This document shows positions 10,023 to 20,490 of a DNA stretch of 64,000 nt, one piece after another. The DNA comes from Trichuris trichiura (taxonomy: Eukaryota; Nematoda; Enoplea; Trichinellida; Trichuridae). Numbering within the stretch: the stretch's first letter is position 1; every line of letters begins with the position of its first letter. Under the pieces are notes generated by a model. That model did no database searches and was not told the DNA's origin. It saw only the letters and a program-made list of their open reading frames with translations. Where the stretch lies: the NCBI GenBank assembly GCA_037903355.1, contig JBAJFE010000037.1, forward strand, positions 1,054,001 through 1,118,000. Direction: 5' to 3'. Made by a program: the position numbers and the translations under genes.

Positions 10023-11412
10023 ATGATCCAATGGCGAACAAATTTTCCTATGTACGGTGTGAAGGCGTTGGGTGAGCACCATATCATTGTCGCTGGAGGG
10101 GGTGGTCATTCAAAATCCGGTGTGCCCAATTGCTTAGAAGTTTACGGACTAGAATATGCGGACAAACGCCCAAGGTTGACAAAACTTGGGCGTATGGACA
10201 CAGGCGGCCGGGCAACTATGAACATGGACGTATTCGCTGTGAATCCAGTCGATGGTAACTTTCTTCTTGCTCTGGGACAAGATGGCAAGTGAAATTTTGT
10301 TGCACCATTTGTGCTTCATTTTTAGTGTTTCTGTTTGAGGCTATTGCAGTTTTTTGCAATCAAATTATGACGTCGTAACTGTATCCAATGGAGTCCTTGT
10401 TGAAAACAATGACTTGAAGAAATGCCAAAGACGTGGAAGCTTTCGCGAGACTTCCACTCTTTCTTCAACCTTTAATGAGCGATCCGACTTCCAAAGAAAG
10501 TTGGGAATGGCGTTCAGCGAAATCAAAACTCTGCAGACAGATTTTACTCCTGCTAACCGACACGGTGGTCCTTTCCAAAAGGTAGTACGCTTTGCGCCTT
10601 GCGGTGCTTTCTTTGTTAGCGGTGGTTCGGATGGCCATTTTCGCGTTTGGGCTTATCCATCATTTAAAAAACAGTGGGATCATAACGCGCACAAAGACGA
10701 CGTAGACGACCTGGATATCTCCAGAGACAGTGACCTCTTGGTAACCGTTGGTCGGAATGGGTTTACTTATATTTGGCGTCTGAATGATTGCTCTAAAATG
10801 GCTGAACTTCATGGAGACCGAATGGTTGCGGCTGGCGTTTCACAGAAGTGTAGGATTCGTTTTGCACGGTTTTTGTTTCCAGAGAGGAGGGAAGATTCGT
10901 TTCAACTGCTAGTCACATGCAGTATCCCCGTGTCCCGTAGCGCTCGGAAGCAAGCTTGTTATTTAACTTTATGGAGGATAGAGAAGCGTGATAGCTCCTG
11001 TGAATCTATTTTAAGCAGAAGTTGCGGAACTGAAGTTATTTCTACTATGGCTGTGAGCAAGTGCAGCAAATATCTTGGCTTTGGTACCCTCGGAGGTAGC
11101 TTAATTTTGGTAGAAACGGGAAAGCTACGCACACTTACTACTTGGAAGCAGGTACATTCGATTTTCGTAACTTCTGTCGACTTTTTACCGACTCACCCTC
11201 CCGTTACGTCATCTTTTTATCCACTTGCAATCTATGGTCCAAATGTTACCTTAGTCAGCGTTTCTGCTGACAATTCCTGCCAGCTGCATATTATGGATAA
11301 GTCAAGTTATTGGTCATGGTCACAACTGTTTTTATTATTTATGATGATTTCGAACTTGCTTTATCTATATGGTAAATTTGCTGGGTCTGTTTTCGATATA
11401 AAAATGTTTTGA
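10023..11412 (+). CDS. preb: PREB/SEC12-like guanine-nucleotide exchange factor for SAR1
   Basis: Two coding exons, 10023-10288 and 10350-11412, are joined by a 61-bp GT-AG intron in phase. The protein opens with MIQWRTNFPMYGVKAL and AGGGGHSKSGVPN, the N-terminal blade and loop typical of SEC12/PREB. A WD40 propeller follows (for example FAPCGAFFVSGGSDGHFRVW, DDLDISRDSDLLVTVGRNGF, VSADNSCQLHIM) and then one C-terminal transmembrane segment (about 11320-11400). Family role: ER membrane GEF that loads SAR1 with GTP to start COPII coat assembly, with its propeller in the cytosol. The ATG at 10023 was chosen because it aligns with the start of family members; the frame is open further up but has no better ATG. 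Length (about 440 aa) is normal. Confidence 0.93.
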
Positions 11413-12615
11413 AATTAAATTTTTCAATCTTTGAACCTTCCAAGATTATTTGGTATTATAATTAACAGTATCAGTACAGTCAACCCGTTCGAAAAAATGC
11501 AGGTTCCTTTCTGGCAAGCGTGTCTGCTGTCCTGTTCTGCAACTACTGGATAGCATCCTGACTGTCTTGTTCTCCCAAATATATTCCTTGTATTTTGACT
11601 TAGGCTTAGGTAAAGTCAGTACAGGATGGCCGCTGAACTTACAGTATAACGATGGGATGTCTAAAAAACAGGACCCCGAAAATGTTGACACCAGTTGACA
11701 GAATCACCGCGATTAAACTTCCCTGCGCTGCAGTAGGATAATTTCCAGAAGCAATTTTTCGGGTTTCAACGCTGTCTGTAACTGATAACTAGTTGTTCCA
11801 GTTAAATGAATGGACTTGTTTTGTAACTCTTAATTGCATAAGCTTTAGCAAAAAAGATGCGCGCAAAACTGAACACCTATTTCCCCGCTAGAATAAAAAA
11901 ACGCCCTTATGTTTTGACGACTAGTGCTTAAAAACGGGTCTAGCCTATACTGGTGAATGCTGGTAGCAAAAGAATTAAAATTTCGTGTACATACCACGTA
12001 GCTTTAGTGTTAATGGCAGTTTTAGCGTGGCTGTTTAATCACAGTACCAACTTTGCTCTGCATTTACAAATTTATTCTGTTTTGTACCTACTAATCAATA
12101 ACAGATAGTATAAATGATGTATCGCACTGTTTAGCTTTTAACTGCGAAAACGACTGACCGATAAAGTTAACTATTATTTGTCTTTTACTAGACGGGCGTG
12201 TGCAACAAGAAATTTTTTTCCTTAAATTCTGGTAGCATCGCTACGATGGCTTGCCATATATAATACTTTTGGACGTTTAAGCTTGAAACTTATACAAATA
12301 ATGTTGTTGAATGCTGGGAAAATATTTAGAACGTATGACACGATACGATTAGTTGAAATTGCGCGTCAGTCTGTTTTCCTTAGGACAAAACAGTTTCTTG
12401 TAAGTGAAACGTACCTGCAGCTCATGTTTTTTCAACAGTATAAACCTCGTTTGTACAATTTTTGTGATTATGGCGCCTTATGATTTGCGTGGAAGCTTAA
12501 GACTTTATTAAGCGTACGTAGTTGCAACATTAATTAACGTTTCTTAGTTCATTTCTTACTAAGCGTTTTAACATTTAAGGTTTGGAGATAAGTCGAGCAA
12601 GTTTTTTCTGAAGAA
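11413..12615. other. Intergenic, one telomere-like word
   Basis: No supported gene. TTAGGCTTAGG lies at 11600-11610. On the minus strand it reads as Pro-Lys-Pro-Lys codons, as do the two words near 6600-6780. Otherwise AT-rich sequence. Confidence 0.4.
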
Positions 12616-13060
12616 ATGTACAAGCACGCTCTTACTTTAATACGAACTGGATGTCAGAACAGACCATTCTTTCTCATCGTCGTCTCTAACGTTCGACGTC
12701 GCCGTTGGTTAGGTGACATCGTCGAACAAGTAAGTTGTTCGCCAGTTGATTTAATTTTTTTATTAACTGTTGCCGGTCGCGCAGGTTGGGAGCTTCGACC
12801 CTTTGCCAAACAAATTCAACGAAAAGCTGGTCGCCTTAGATTTCGATCGGGTACGTTATTGGCTGGCTCAAGACATTCACATATCCAAGGCGGTGCTCGA
12901 ATTGCTTGGTTTATCAGGCCTTCTGCCAGTTCATCCTGCAACTTTCGTTCGCGCTCGACGTAATAAATCCCATCCCTTGCTGAAACCACATTTAGTCAGC
13001 ATGGGTCTTATTCCCGCGGACGAATCCACACAAAATACGCCACACGAAACTACTGAATAA
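12616..13060 (+). CDS. mrps16: Mitochondrial ribosomal protein S16 (bS16m)
   Basis: Two exons, 12616-12729 (38 codons exactly) and 12785-13060, with a 55-bp GT-AG intron. The protein is about 130 residues: LIRTGCQNRPFFLIVVSN, then DIVEQVGSFDPLPN, then NEKLVALDFDRVRYWLA and ISKAVLELLGLSGLLPVHP. These are the core motifs of bacterial/mitochondrial S16, a 30S/28S subunit assembly protein. The short C-terminal extension is typical of animal forms. Start chosen at the first ATG in frame just before the conserved strand. It is the only clear mitochondrial gene in the window. Confidence 0.93.
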
Positions 13061-14169
13061 TGATAGATTAAACATTTATACTCGGTTAGTTCGAACACAG
13101 GCTGCTTGTAAAAGGTTAGTATAGTTATCTACTAAGTGATAGGGCATTTTCCCATTTAAAAAATATGCTTTATCGTACAAAGATTTCGAAAGTAACTGGT
13201 TGTATTGTCAGCGCATTAGCTTTTACCCAACTGTGAAAATTTCTCGTACGGTAAAAAAGTGTGTTCTATCTTTTTGTGTTAACTGATGAAACGTTGGAAT
13301 GAATGCTGACCGGGTTTCCTTTAAGGTTTTTGTTGTTGGCAGTCAGCAAAATCAATTCCACTAAATAGGCTTTCAGCGTTAACCATTTCTTTTATAAATT
13401 ACCATTGTTGGGCAGTCGGCTGGCGTCAATTATTGGTTGTCCGACTTGGACGAGCAGCAGAAATAATGCAATCATTTTTGCGCAAGCGACAGCGTTTTGA
13501 GTGCCCATGGAAGGCAGCAAAAATGGCCCTGCGTTCGATCGATTTTGGAAACTGGTAACATTTGTGCAACTGGAGGACGAGGACTGCAATGGTAACTTTG
13601 CAAGACTATTTCATCTAAACTGACGGAGTGGCTTTGAAAGAACGCAGCTAACTCGAAAACGTGTAACTTTAATTGGCTGAATAATATTGTATCTTAACAA
13701 CACCTCAACATGATGGTTCTGCTTTGCACACTGTAGTCCTGCTGCGATTTGTTCGTTTACAGTGCATCTTATACTGGTATAACTTTCGCTAATCGTGCAG
13801 TGTATTATTATTAACAGCGGAATTATGTTTTCATATTCTTTGCGCAGAATAATACAAAAGTAGAGTTTCAATAGTCTGGCGTTCATTTGATCTCTTTTTG
13901 TCAAAATCGATGAAATGTTAGCACTTTTTACTCGCATCGTTTTCATTATTTAAGATAATTGAAAGCCGTCTGATTGTGCTATTGATCTTAGCGGACGCGC
14001 GACCTGATTGAACAGATCAGCGATCTATCGACTGATATGCCATCCTCCTTACATTGCGTGTTCATGAGCGCGCTCTGCTTCATTGTCTTTTCTTCGCTTC
14101 GTTGACAGTGTTGTCCCGCGGAATCAAGCACCTATGTGTAGTACGCATGCAGCTGAGGGATGTAGCAAG
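13061..14169. other. Intergenic between mrps16 and arrestin
   Basis: Contains one weak candidate first exon on the minus strand (13390-13506, listed separately) and a 111-codon minus frame at 13611-13946 that I do not recognise and do not call. No RNA gene seen. Confidence 0.4.
13390..13506 (-). CDS. Possible signal-peptide exon (weak)
   Basis: From an ATG at 13506 the minus strand reads MGTQNAVACAKMIALFLLLV and then QVGQPIIDASRLPNNG, a good signal peptide with a very short remainder. A GT donor (gtaattt) falls after the Asn-Asn codons. It could be the first exon of a small secreted or neuropeptide-like gene, or chance. I found no convincing second exon. Confidence 0.25.
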
Positions 14170-17100
14170 ATGGGCACACGGTAAGCGAACATTTCCTAGC
14201 GTCTTTACAATTTTCTGCTTTTCAGTGTTTTCAAGAAAAGCAGTCCTAGCGGAAAGGTACATTAATAGCTTATTGAGTTATCGTTACTAGCGATTGAAAA
14301 TTGTAGCTAATCCTCTTAGCAACTTTTATAATAACAATTGCTTAGCCGGCGTCTTATCCAGGCTTGTGGGTTTACGTAATTTGAGCACTGAAATCTTTTT
14401 CTTTTCGGTACAGCATATTTTATTGGTCGTATTGATTAGCGTCAAAGTTCCAAGGCAAGCGGTGGACAGTTGCATGGTGGATATGCCTAAGAGCACTAAA
14501 ACCGTACATTCGATAAATAAAAAAGCAGCCGTTTATATTTCAGTCGAAAAGATAAAGTTAGCTTGTATGTAACGTCCAACAGATATTTCGAGAATAATGG
14601 AGTTTGTGCTTCTCTTACTAAAAATTTTAGCAGACTCAGACCATACAGAATTGCGCAGGCAACTGTATTTCCACTTGCAGATAACGACATACTTGGGAAA
14701 ACGAGATTTTATTGATCATTTGACCCATGTAGACGTTATTGGTAAGCAGACTGACATTATGCATTCATTTTCTTTCGAGGTATTTCTTTATCTTTTTGTA
14801 GATGGAATGGTGTTGATTGACCAATCCATAATAGACGATTGTCAATGCGTTGTAGTCACTCTTCACTCCGCATTCTGCTATGGACGTGAAGACTTGGATG
14901 TGCTTGGATTGCAGTTTCGTAAAGATCTCTTGTTAGAACATGTGAACGTTTATCCGCCGGATCCAAGGTTCAATGGACGCAAGTTGACTCGTCTCCAAGA
15001 AAGGTTACGATACAAACTGGGACTTTTGGCTTTGCCGTTTTGGTTCGAGGTTTGATCTGTGACCCGTAAAGAGGCAGCCGATAAATCATATTAACTTCTG
15101 TTTTCAGTTAACTCCGTCTACTGCTTCTTCCGTTACATTGCAACCAACCCCTGACGATTCTGCTAAGGTGAGTTACTGATACCATCGATTCTCTAAGGTT
15201 CTATTAATTCATTCCTCCTATTGCTCAAAGCGGTTTCCATTTTGATATGGTTAGAAGGTACAGTTAAATTTAACGGGTACTTTAGTCTTTTTTTAAACGA
15301 AGGCAGCCACGTTTTTATCTTGTCAATATCTTCGCGTTTACTTGTACATTTTTTACATGGGTAATATACATTTTCTTAAAAGCTCCACAATTAATCCCAT
15401 AAGACCACGCTTGATAGTATCCATTTTCAGTCTCGCTGATTAGCAGCGGCTGAAAGAAACCACAAAAACTTAAAAGGGTTCGAACGGTAGCTATACTGTA
15501 CCCATTCGCTAGTTGATTTGCGTATGCAGAGAATACTACTGGAAACAGTTATCTTAGCCTAAGTGTCATCAACTTATTGTCCGAAATTCCTCAACAAGTC
15601 TCCTTAAGTGATGACGTCGTGAATAGGGATACGCTTACTATTGGCGACTCGCCATTTTCCGTGCTGTCGGTAGTAGAACCGTCATGCTGTCTACATTCGC
15701 ATCGTGAAGGGACCTAAAGTAGCACTGTCAATGACGTCATTCTTCGTTAGGCGGTAATCGGTAACAGTTTACTTCCTTCTCGATTCCATCCGTTCTGACC
15801 ATGGAACCGATCAGTCCACTTTGAAAGGTGAGGTTAATGCTGCCAATTATGTGCAGCTAATGGAATTCTCTGTACATTCGTTAACCGTCCTTGTTCATCA
15901 TTCGTTCCAGTGATTGCATTATCTACTATCTTCCTTTTGAAATTAGAAATGGTAATATTAGTCGTGGCGCAACGATCTTTTAATGGCATTTTCAAGTATG
16001 CTTAAATGCGTTAGGTTTGTACCCTCTATTAAACAATAACATGCTGAAGCGAGAAGGGAAACAGATATTGCATAAAAATGGTTTCTCGTTTACGCCCGCT
16101 GAAGTTGCTTTTAATTGTAGCCATGCGGAGTAGACTACGAATTGAAGACATACGTTACAAACAATAGTCAGGCAAAACCAAAGAAGCAGTGAGCTCTGAT
16201 CAGTTATCGTACAGTGAAAGATGCGGCAATTCATTTAGGGACAGTGTCCGGTTGGCCATCAGGAAGCTAACTTGCATTCCAATATCTTTGTATTCATGTC
16301 AACCCTCTTTCGAGCTCAGTAAGGATTTTATCATGAGTGCCGGTTTGCTTCACGTAGAAGCCTCGTTGGATAAAGAGGTAAGCGACTTTGTTTTTTTTTC
16401 TAGCAGTTCTCTGAGGTTACTTTCTGCCCACCGTTAGCTTTACTATCATGGAGAGTCCATTTTTGTCAACGTGTATATCCAAAATAACAGCAACAAAACG
16501 GTGAAAAAAATAAAAATTATCGTTGTTCAACGTGCCGCCATCTGCCTTTTTTCGACCGCCACATACCAGTGCGAAGTGGCCAAACTGGAAAGCAGGTAAT
16601 ACACGACGACAACGTGGCGCCGTTAGCACGCGATAATTCAACTTTTTGTTGCAGCGAGGGATTTCCTTTGGGCATTGGCGGTACGCTGACCAAAGTCTAT
16701 TCGCTGTGTCCATTGTTAGCAAACAATCGTGACAAACGAGGTCTCGCCTTGGACGGCAAATTGAAGCATGAAGACACAAATCTTGCATCGTCTACCATGT
16801 AAGAGCTTATCTTTCAGACGTGACCGGTTTGTCCATATCAGTAAATGTTTTTAGAGTGACCAATGAAATTCCACGCGAAAATTTGGGTATCATCGTGGAA
16901 TACCGTGTTCGCGTTAGGCTTACCTTAAGTGGCGCGCTTAGCGGGTACGTTTGATTATCAAATTTTGCATAAAGTATTCTTATCTCTTTTTTTTTGTAGC
17001 GAACTATGCGGCGAATTGCCGTTCATTCTAACGCGTCCCGATTTGGACGCGCGCATTGAACAACCGGACGTAAAAAAAGACATTCCACCACCGCCCGTCG

Positions 17101-17253
17101 AAGTGGACCTCATTCAATTGGATGCTGAGTATTAAGCAGTACATCGCTTCAACTTAAATGTCATTAATTAGTGAGCCTTTCAGAGAAGACAAAACGATGG
17201 ATGACATTATTTTTGAAGATTTTGCTAGACTTCGCGTCAGAGGAGATGGATAG
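14170..17253 (+). CDS. arr-1: Beta-arrestin, complete 12-exon gene
   Basis: Coding exons: 14170-14180, 14226-14256, 14681-14741, 14802-15049, 15108-15167, 16121-16188, 16239-16377, 16438-16595, 16655-16798, 16855-16944, 17000-17128, 17184-17253. All junctions are GT-AG, phases are consistent, and the sum is 402 codons plus stop. Domains: the N-terminal arrestin fold ([44 protein letters not shown]), the phosphate-sensing core, then the C-domain ([47 protein letters not shown]). The C-terminus has the AP-2 adaptor-binding motif [15 protein letters not shown]. Family role: binds phosphorylated GPCRs, uncouples G protein and recruits the clathrin/AP-2 machinery. The first coding exon is only 11 nt and the second 31 nt. 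Two introns (424 and 953 bp) are much longer than the rest. Confidence 0.95.
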
Positions 17254-17975
17254 ACAGACTGCGCTTATTGGTCAAAATTTCAACGACCAACAGGACGTTT
17301 GCCCTTTAAAGACAAGTGAAATTGTTAACGCAGTAAGACAATATGTCACCTTGCGCTTATCGTCAAGTATTGAAGAATGAAAAAAATGCAGAACACTTTT
17401 TCCATTTCACTGACAACTTAAGCATTTTCACTCAGTTTTGTGACCATGCAAAGGTACGTTTAACAGATTGCCAGTTTGTTTGACGACTGTATTTGCTTCG
17501 CCGTTCAATGTTTTCAACTTGAAGATAATTTACCTGAAAGTGTATTATTACGTCAAAGAGGCGTTTAAAGTGTCTTGACTTTCTCTGTCTTCTTTATAAC
17601 TGAATTTTGCTGATTCTTTTCTTTTGTCCAAACCACTTCTTCTTTAATCAGTCTTCACCGCTAAATCACACTGCGCGCGTACTAAATGTCAACTCTGGTG
17701 AATGATTTGCATATGTTCTTTTTTACAATCCTCATCGCAGATTAGTAACAAAAAGACGATGACGCGCTGCTAGCAAAACCAGTGGTACTCAACGTTGTAG
17801 GCTTATTTTTAAAAAATAGTATCACGCAGTAAAGTTAAGTTCAACGTCATTCGACATTATTAAAGCATACTTGCGTGCAATGCCTATTCTACGTTTCGAC
17901 TATACTTCATTCGAACGGCCGTTAGCCCACTTTTCAGTCTTCTCCTCTGCTCTTCCTTAATGCGAGAAATAAATT
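17254..17975. other. Space between arrestin and SNAPC4 (convergent genes)
   Basis: Holds the 3' flanks of both genes. No supported coding sequence; open frames near 17171-17380 are shadows of the last arrestin exon. Confidence 0.5.
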
Positions 17976-20490
17976 CTAAGGTGGTACTAATATAATAGAG
18001 GCGCAGTTTACCGTGAGAATGGACAGCAAATGGTCCGGTAGCAGAGGAATGCCGTTGCACTTGACGCAGCCTATTGGCTGCTTCCTGTTTCGTAACATTC
18101 TGTTACTCTTAAGAACATAAGATTAGGTGGTGCACCGCAAATTTATCATTTCTTACCCGGCAACGCTTGAGTTGAAGGAACTTATAGCGATTGTGAATTT
18201 TATGCGCTCCTCTGCGAGGTAGCAGAAAGCAAACTTTCATCCATCGCGTGCCAAACACTTCGACGCCGAGCATCAACAATTCATCCTCAAGTTGACTCCA
18301 CGCGCCTCCTTTGGAATTCACTGACAAACAGTATATGTAACGGTTTCGACATTGACTGTCCGTTCTGGTTGTTACAGCCGCGGCAATTTGTCTCCAACAA
18401 TTTTTGCCATATTTTGCGACCGCTTCCAATAACCTCTGAGTAATAAAGGCCGGTTACGAAAAATCGACAATATTCATCAGGTTCTTACATCATCTTCCTC
18501 TGCCGTCCATTTACCGTGACTCATCTGTAGACTTTCGTAACGCCTAAGGCACTTGCGCACTTTAACTTCGTCCGTCTTATGCGCAACTGAAATTGGAAGG
18601 TCAAAATTTGCAAACGATTCACAAACAAAATATCGATACCTTTTTTCCAGGACAATGTACGCTCCGAGCTGTGTTTGATACTTCGACGAAGAACAGCAGA
18701 TTTTCGTTTAGTCCATTTGGTCCTGAAATTATTACGCGCGTGATTTTTTACGTCGCGAATGAATTTGAAAAAATTGAAATCCTACTTAATGCTCACTAAA
18801 ATAGGTCGCTTTTACGTAATCAAATAAGAAAGGCCATCTGCTAGGCGGTGTTGTATGAAAAAGCAAAGTTACTTCTTTTTGGCCAGTTTCCCAAGTAAAG
18901 CATGGGACGAAGTTGTGCAGGCGGGCGCCGTTCATGGTCACCCGCAATTCGCCTGTCGAAGTTCACCGGAGCTATAATATTGCCGGATCATGCTCGAAGT
19001 AATCTGTTCACAAAATAAAATTGTGGAAAGCCTTTTCTAATTATTATTTTTTACAATTACAAACGGAAATATTAATACCTTTCCTTCGTTGATAAAAAGA
19101 CACGCTATTTCCCGTTAACCTCCACGGAGCTTTCTGAACAGTATCTGTGAATTGAAAAAGTTATGTTTCTTCAATCAATAGAAGTATAAAGAAACAAATA
19201 GGCTAAATAATGTTGCGCCGCAAAAACAATACTTCCTCGGTAGCTAAGCTGAGCAAAGATAATTAATGCTTACTTGTTTTCACTGATTGCTCCGTTACAA
19301 GATAGCACCCTTATGGCGCAATCATAAGCAGTTCGTCCGGTCTGCGAAAGATGTAAAATGAATTAATTTTGAAATTCATTTCACTGAACTTTCTTACACC
19401 CAATTCACGAGCAACCAAGTCCCAATGATGGTTGTTGTACTTTTTCGACAGAAAGCTAAGTTTCTTCACTTCTTCAGCTTTCCATGAACCTTGTTTTATC
19501 CATGGAGCAAAAGCACCCATCCATGCGTAATAACAATCTTTCGCAGTCCTGACATCGGTCGCCCATTGAGTGAACTGAAGTTGTAACTGCGCATTTTAAA
19601 AGATATCAAACAAACGACAATATTGCATTGCACTTACGAAAGGATGCGCGGCAACAAGATTCCAATCAATCAAATCGACACTATCTGCATTTGACAATGC
19701 AGCATCAAGAAGTGGTCCATTTTTCCTAAATGCATTTTGCTCGAGTGCCTACGAAAATGGTTATTGCATACTTAATCTCTTCTATATTGTTCTTGGTCTC
19801 AGCGAGACAGTTCAACAATTTTTCAACTACACATTCTTTACCGACCTTTTGTTCAGCCTCATTTAGGATATCCTTCAGTGATGCACACCTAAAATACGTA
19901 ATAATTATGCCGCTTAATTAAAACTCTGTATAAATAGCTTGCTCGCAAGATAGGTTATTTATCATTGCCTTCTTTAGAGCACTTTTCACACAATCATGAA
20001 GGAAAATGATTTCTTGAAGAGTCCAGTCCTTGTTATCTTTGCCATCCGGCGCTAACATATCTGGTAGTTTGCGTTTGCGAATAGCAATGGAATCCTTATT
20101 AGCTTTCGGCATCTAAAAAGAGACACTGAATAAGGAGGCAAAATGGCATAACCCAACTTGTTACGTACAAACTTTTTTTCATCCCGAAAATATGGATTGA
20201 AGTAGACTTTGTCGGAAGTCTTTTGTCTCGAAATAGTTAACCCTTCCAATGACTCATCTCCAATACTCTCCTAAAGACAGAAATGTTTGTTTAAATCTCA
20301 AAAAAGGTATCATACATACTTTGCCGTCTTCTAACTGTTCTATTAGACGAGTAAAGTTGTTCATAGCTCGTTTTACCAGTAAGAGAAAGGCGCTTGCTAA
20401 GCAGCATGCCGCCTGTTGAGTCGGTATTACTTCATTGTTGTCCAACCATTCTCGCAGTTCAACAATTTCTTCATTACTGATATAGCTCTC
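17976..20490 (-). CDS. snpc-4: SNAPc subunit 4 (large Myb-repeat subunit), 5' end missing
   Basis: Minus-strand exons, in order: 20320-20490, 20169-20270, 19925-20112, 19846-19888, 19638-19748, 19398-19574, 19274-19341, 18640-18722, 18489-18586, 18157-18435, 17976-18107; the phases join. The protein carries degenerate Myb repeats: SWKAEEVKKLSFLSKKYNNH with WDLVARELGTGRTAYDCAIR, then TKWTKRKSAVL with HSSERTLSWKKVAHKTDEV, then GKWTAEEDDRLLEAVAKYGK with RTDSQCRNRY, then AWSQLEDELLMLGVEVFGTRW. This order is that of SNAPC4/SNAP190. Role in the family: part of SNAPc, which binds the proximal sequence element of snRNA genes for Pol II and Pol III; in C. elegans it also acts in piRNA transcription. 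The call ends 12 codons after no recognised motif, so the last exon is less certain. The initiator exon is not in this range; an ATG exon at 21723-21749 (MASSGEENP, donor gtaagtc) is phase-compatible but unproven. Confidence 0.85.

Noticed and set aside
13611..13946. 111-codon minus frame
   Set aside because: No recognisable domain or splice sites; AT-rich composition and no conserved features. Left as intergenic.
15477..15490. GGTTCGAA-like word suggestive of a tRNA B box
   Set aside because: No matching A box, acceptor stem or anticodon arm at the right spacing. No tRNA or rRNA gene was recognised in the window.
17171..17380. 69-codon plus frame overlapping the arrestin 3' end
   Set aside because: The true reading is the next frame, ending at 17253 with the AP-2 motif; this one is its shadow.
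18593..18799. 68-codon plus frame within the SNAPC4 region
   Set aside because: Shadow of the minus-strand SNAPC4 exon at 18640-18722.
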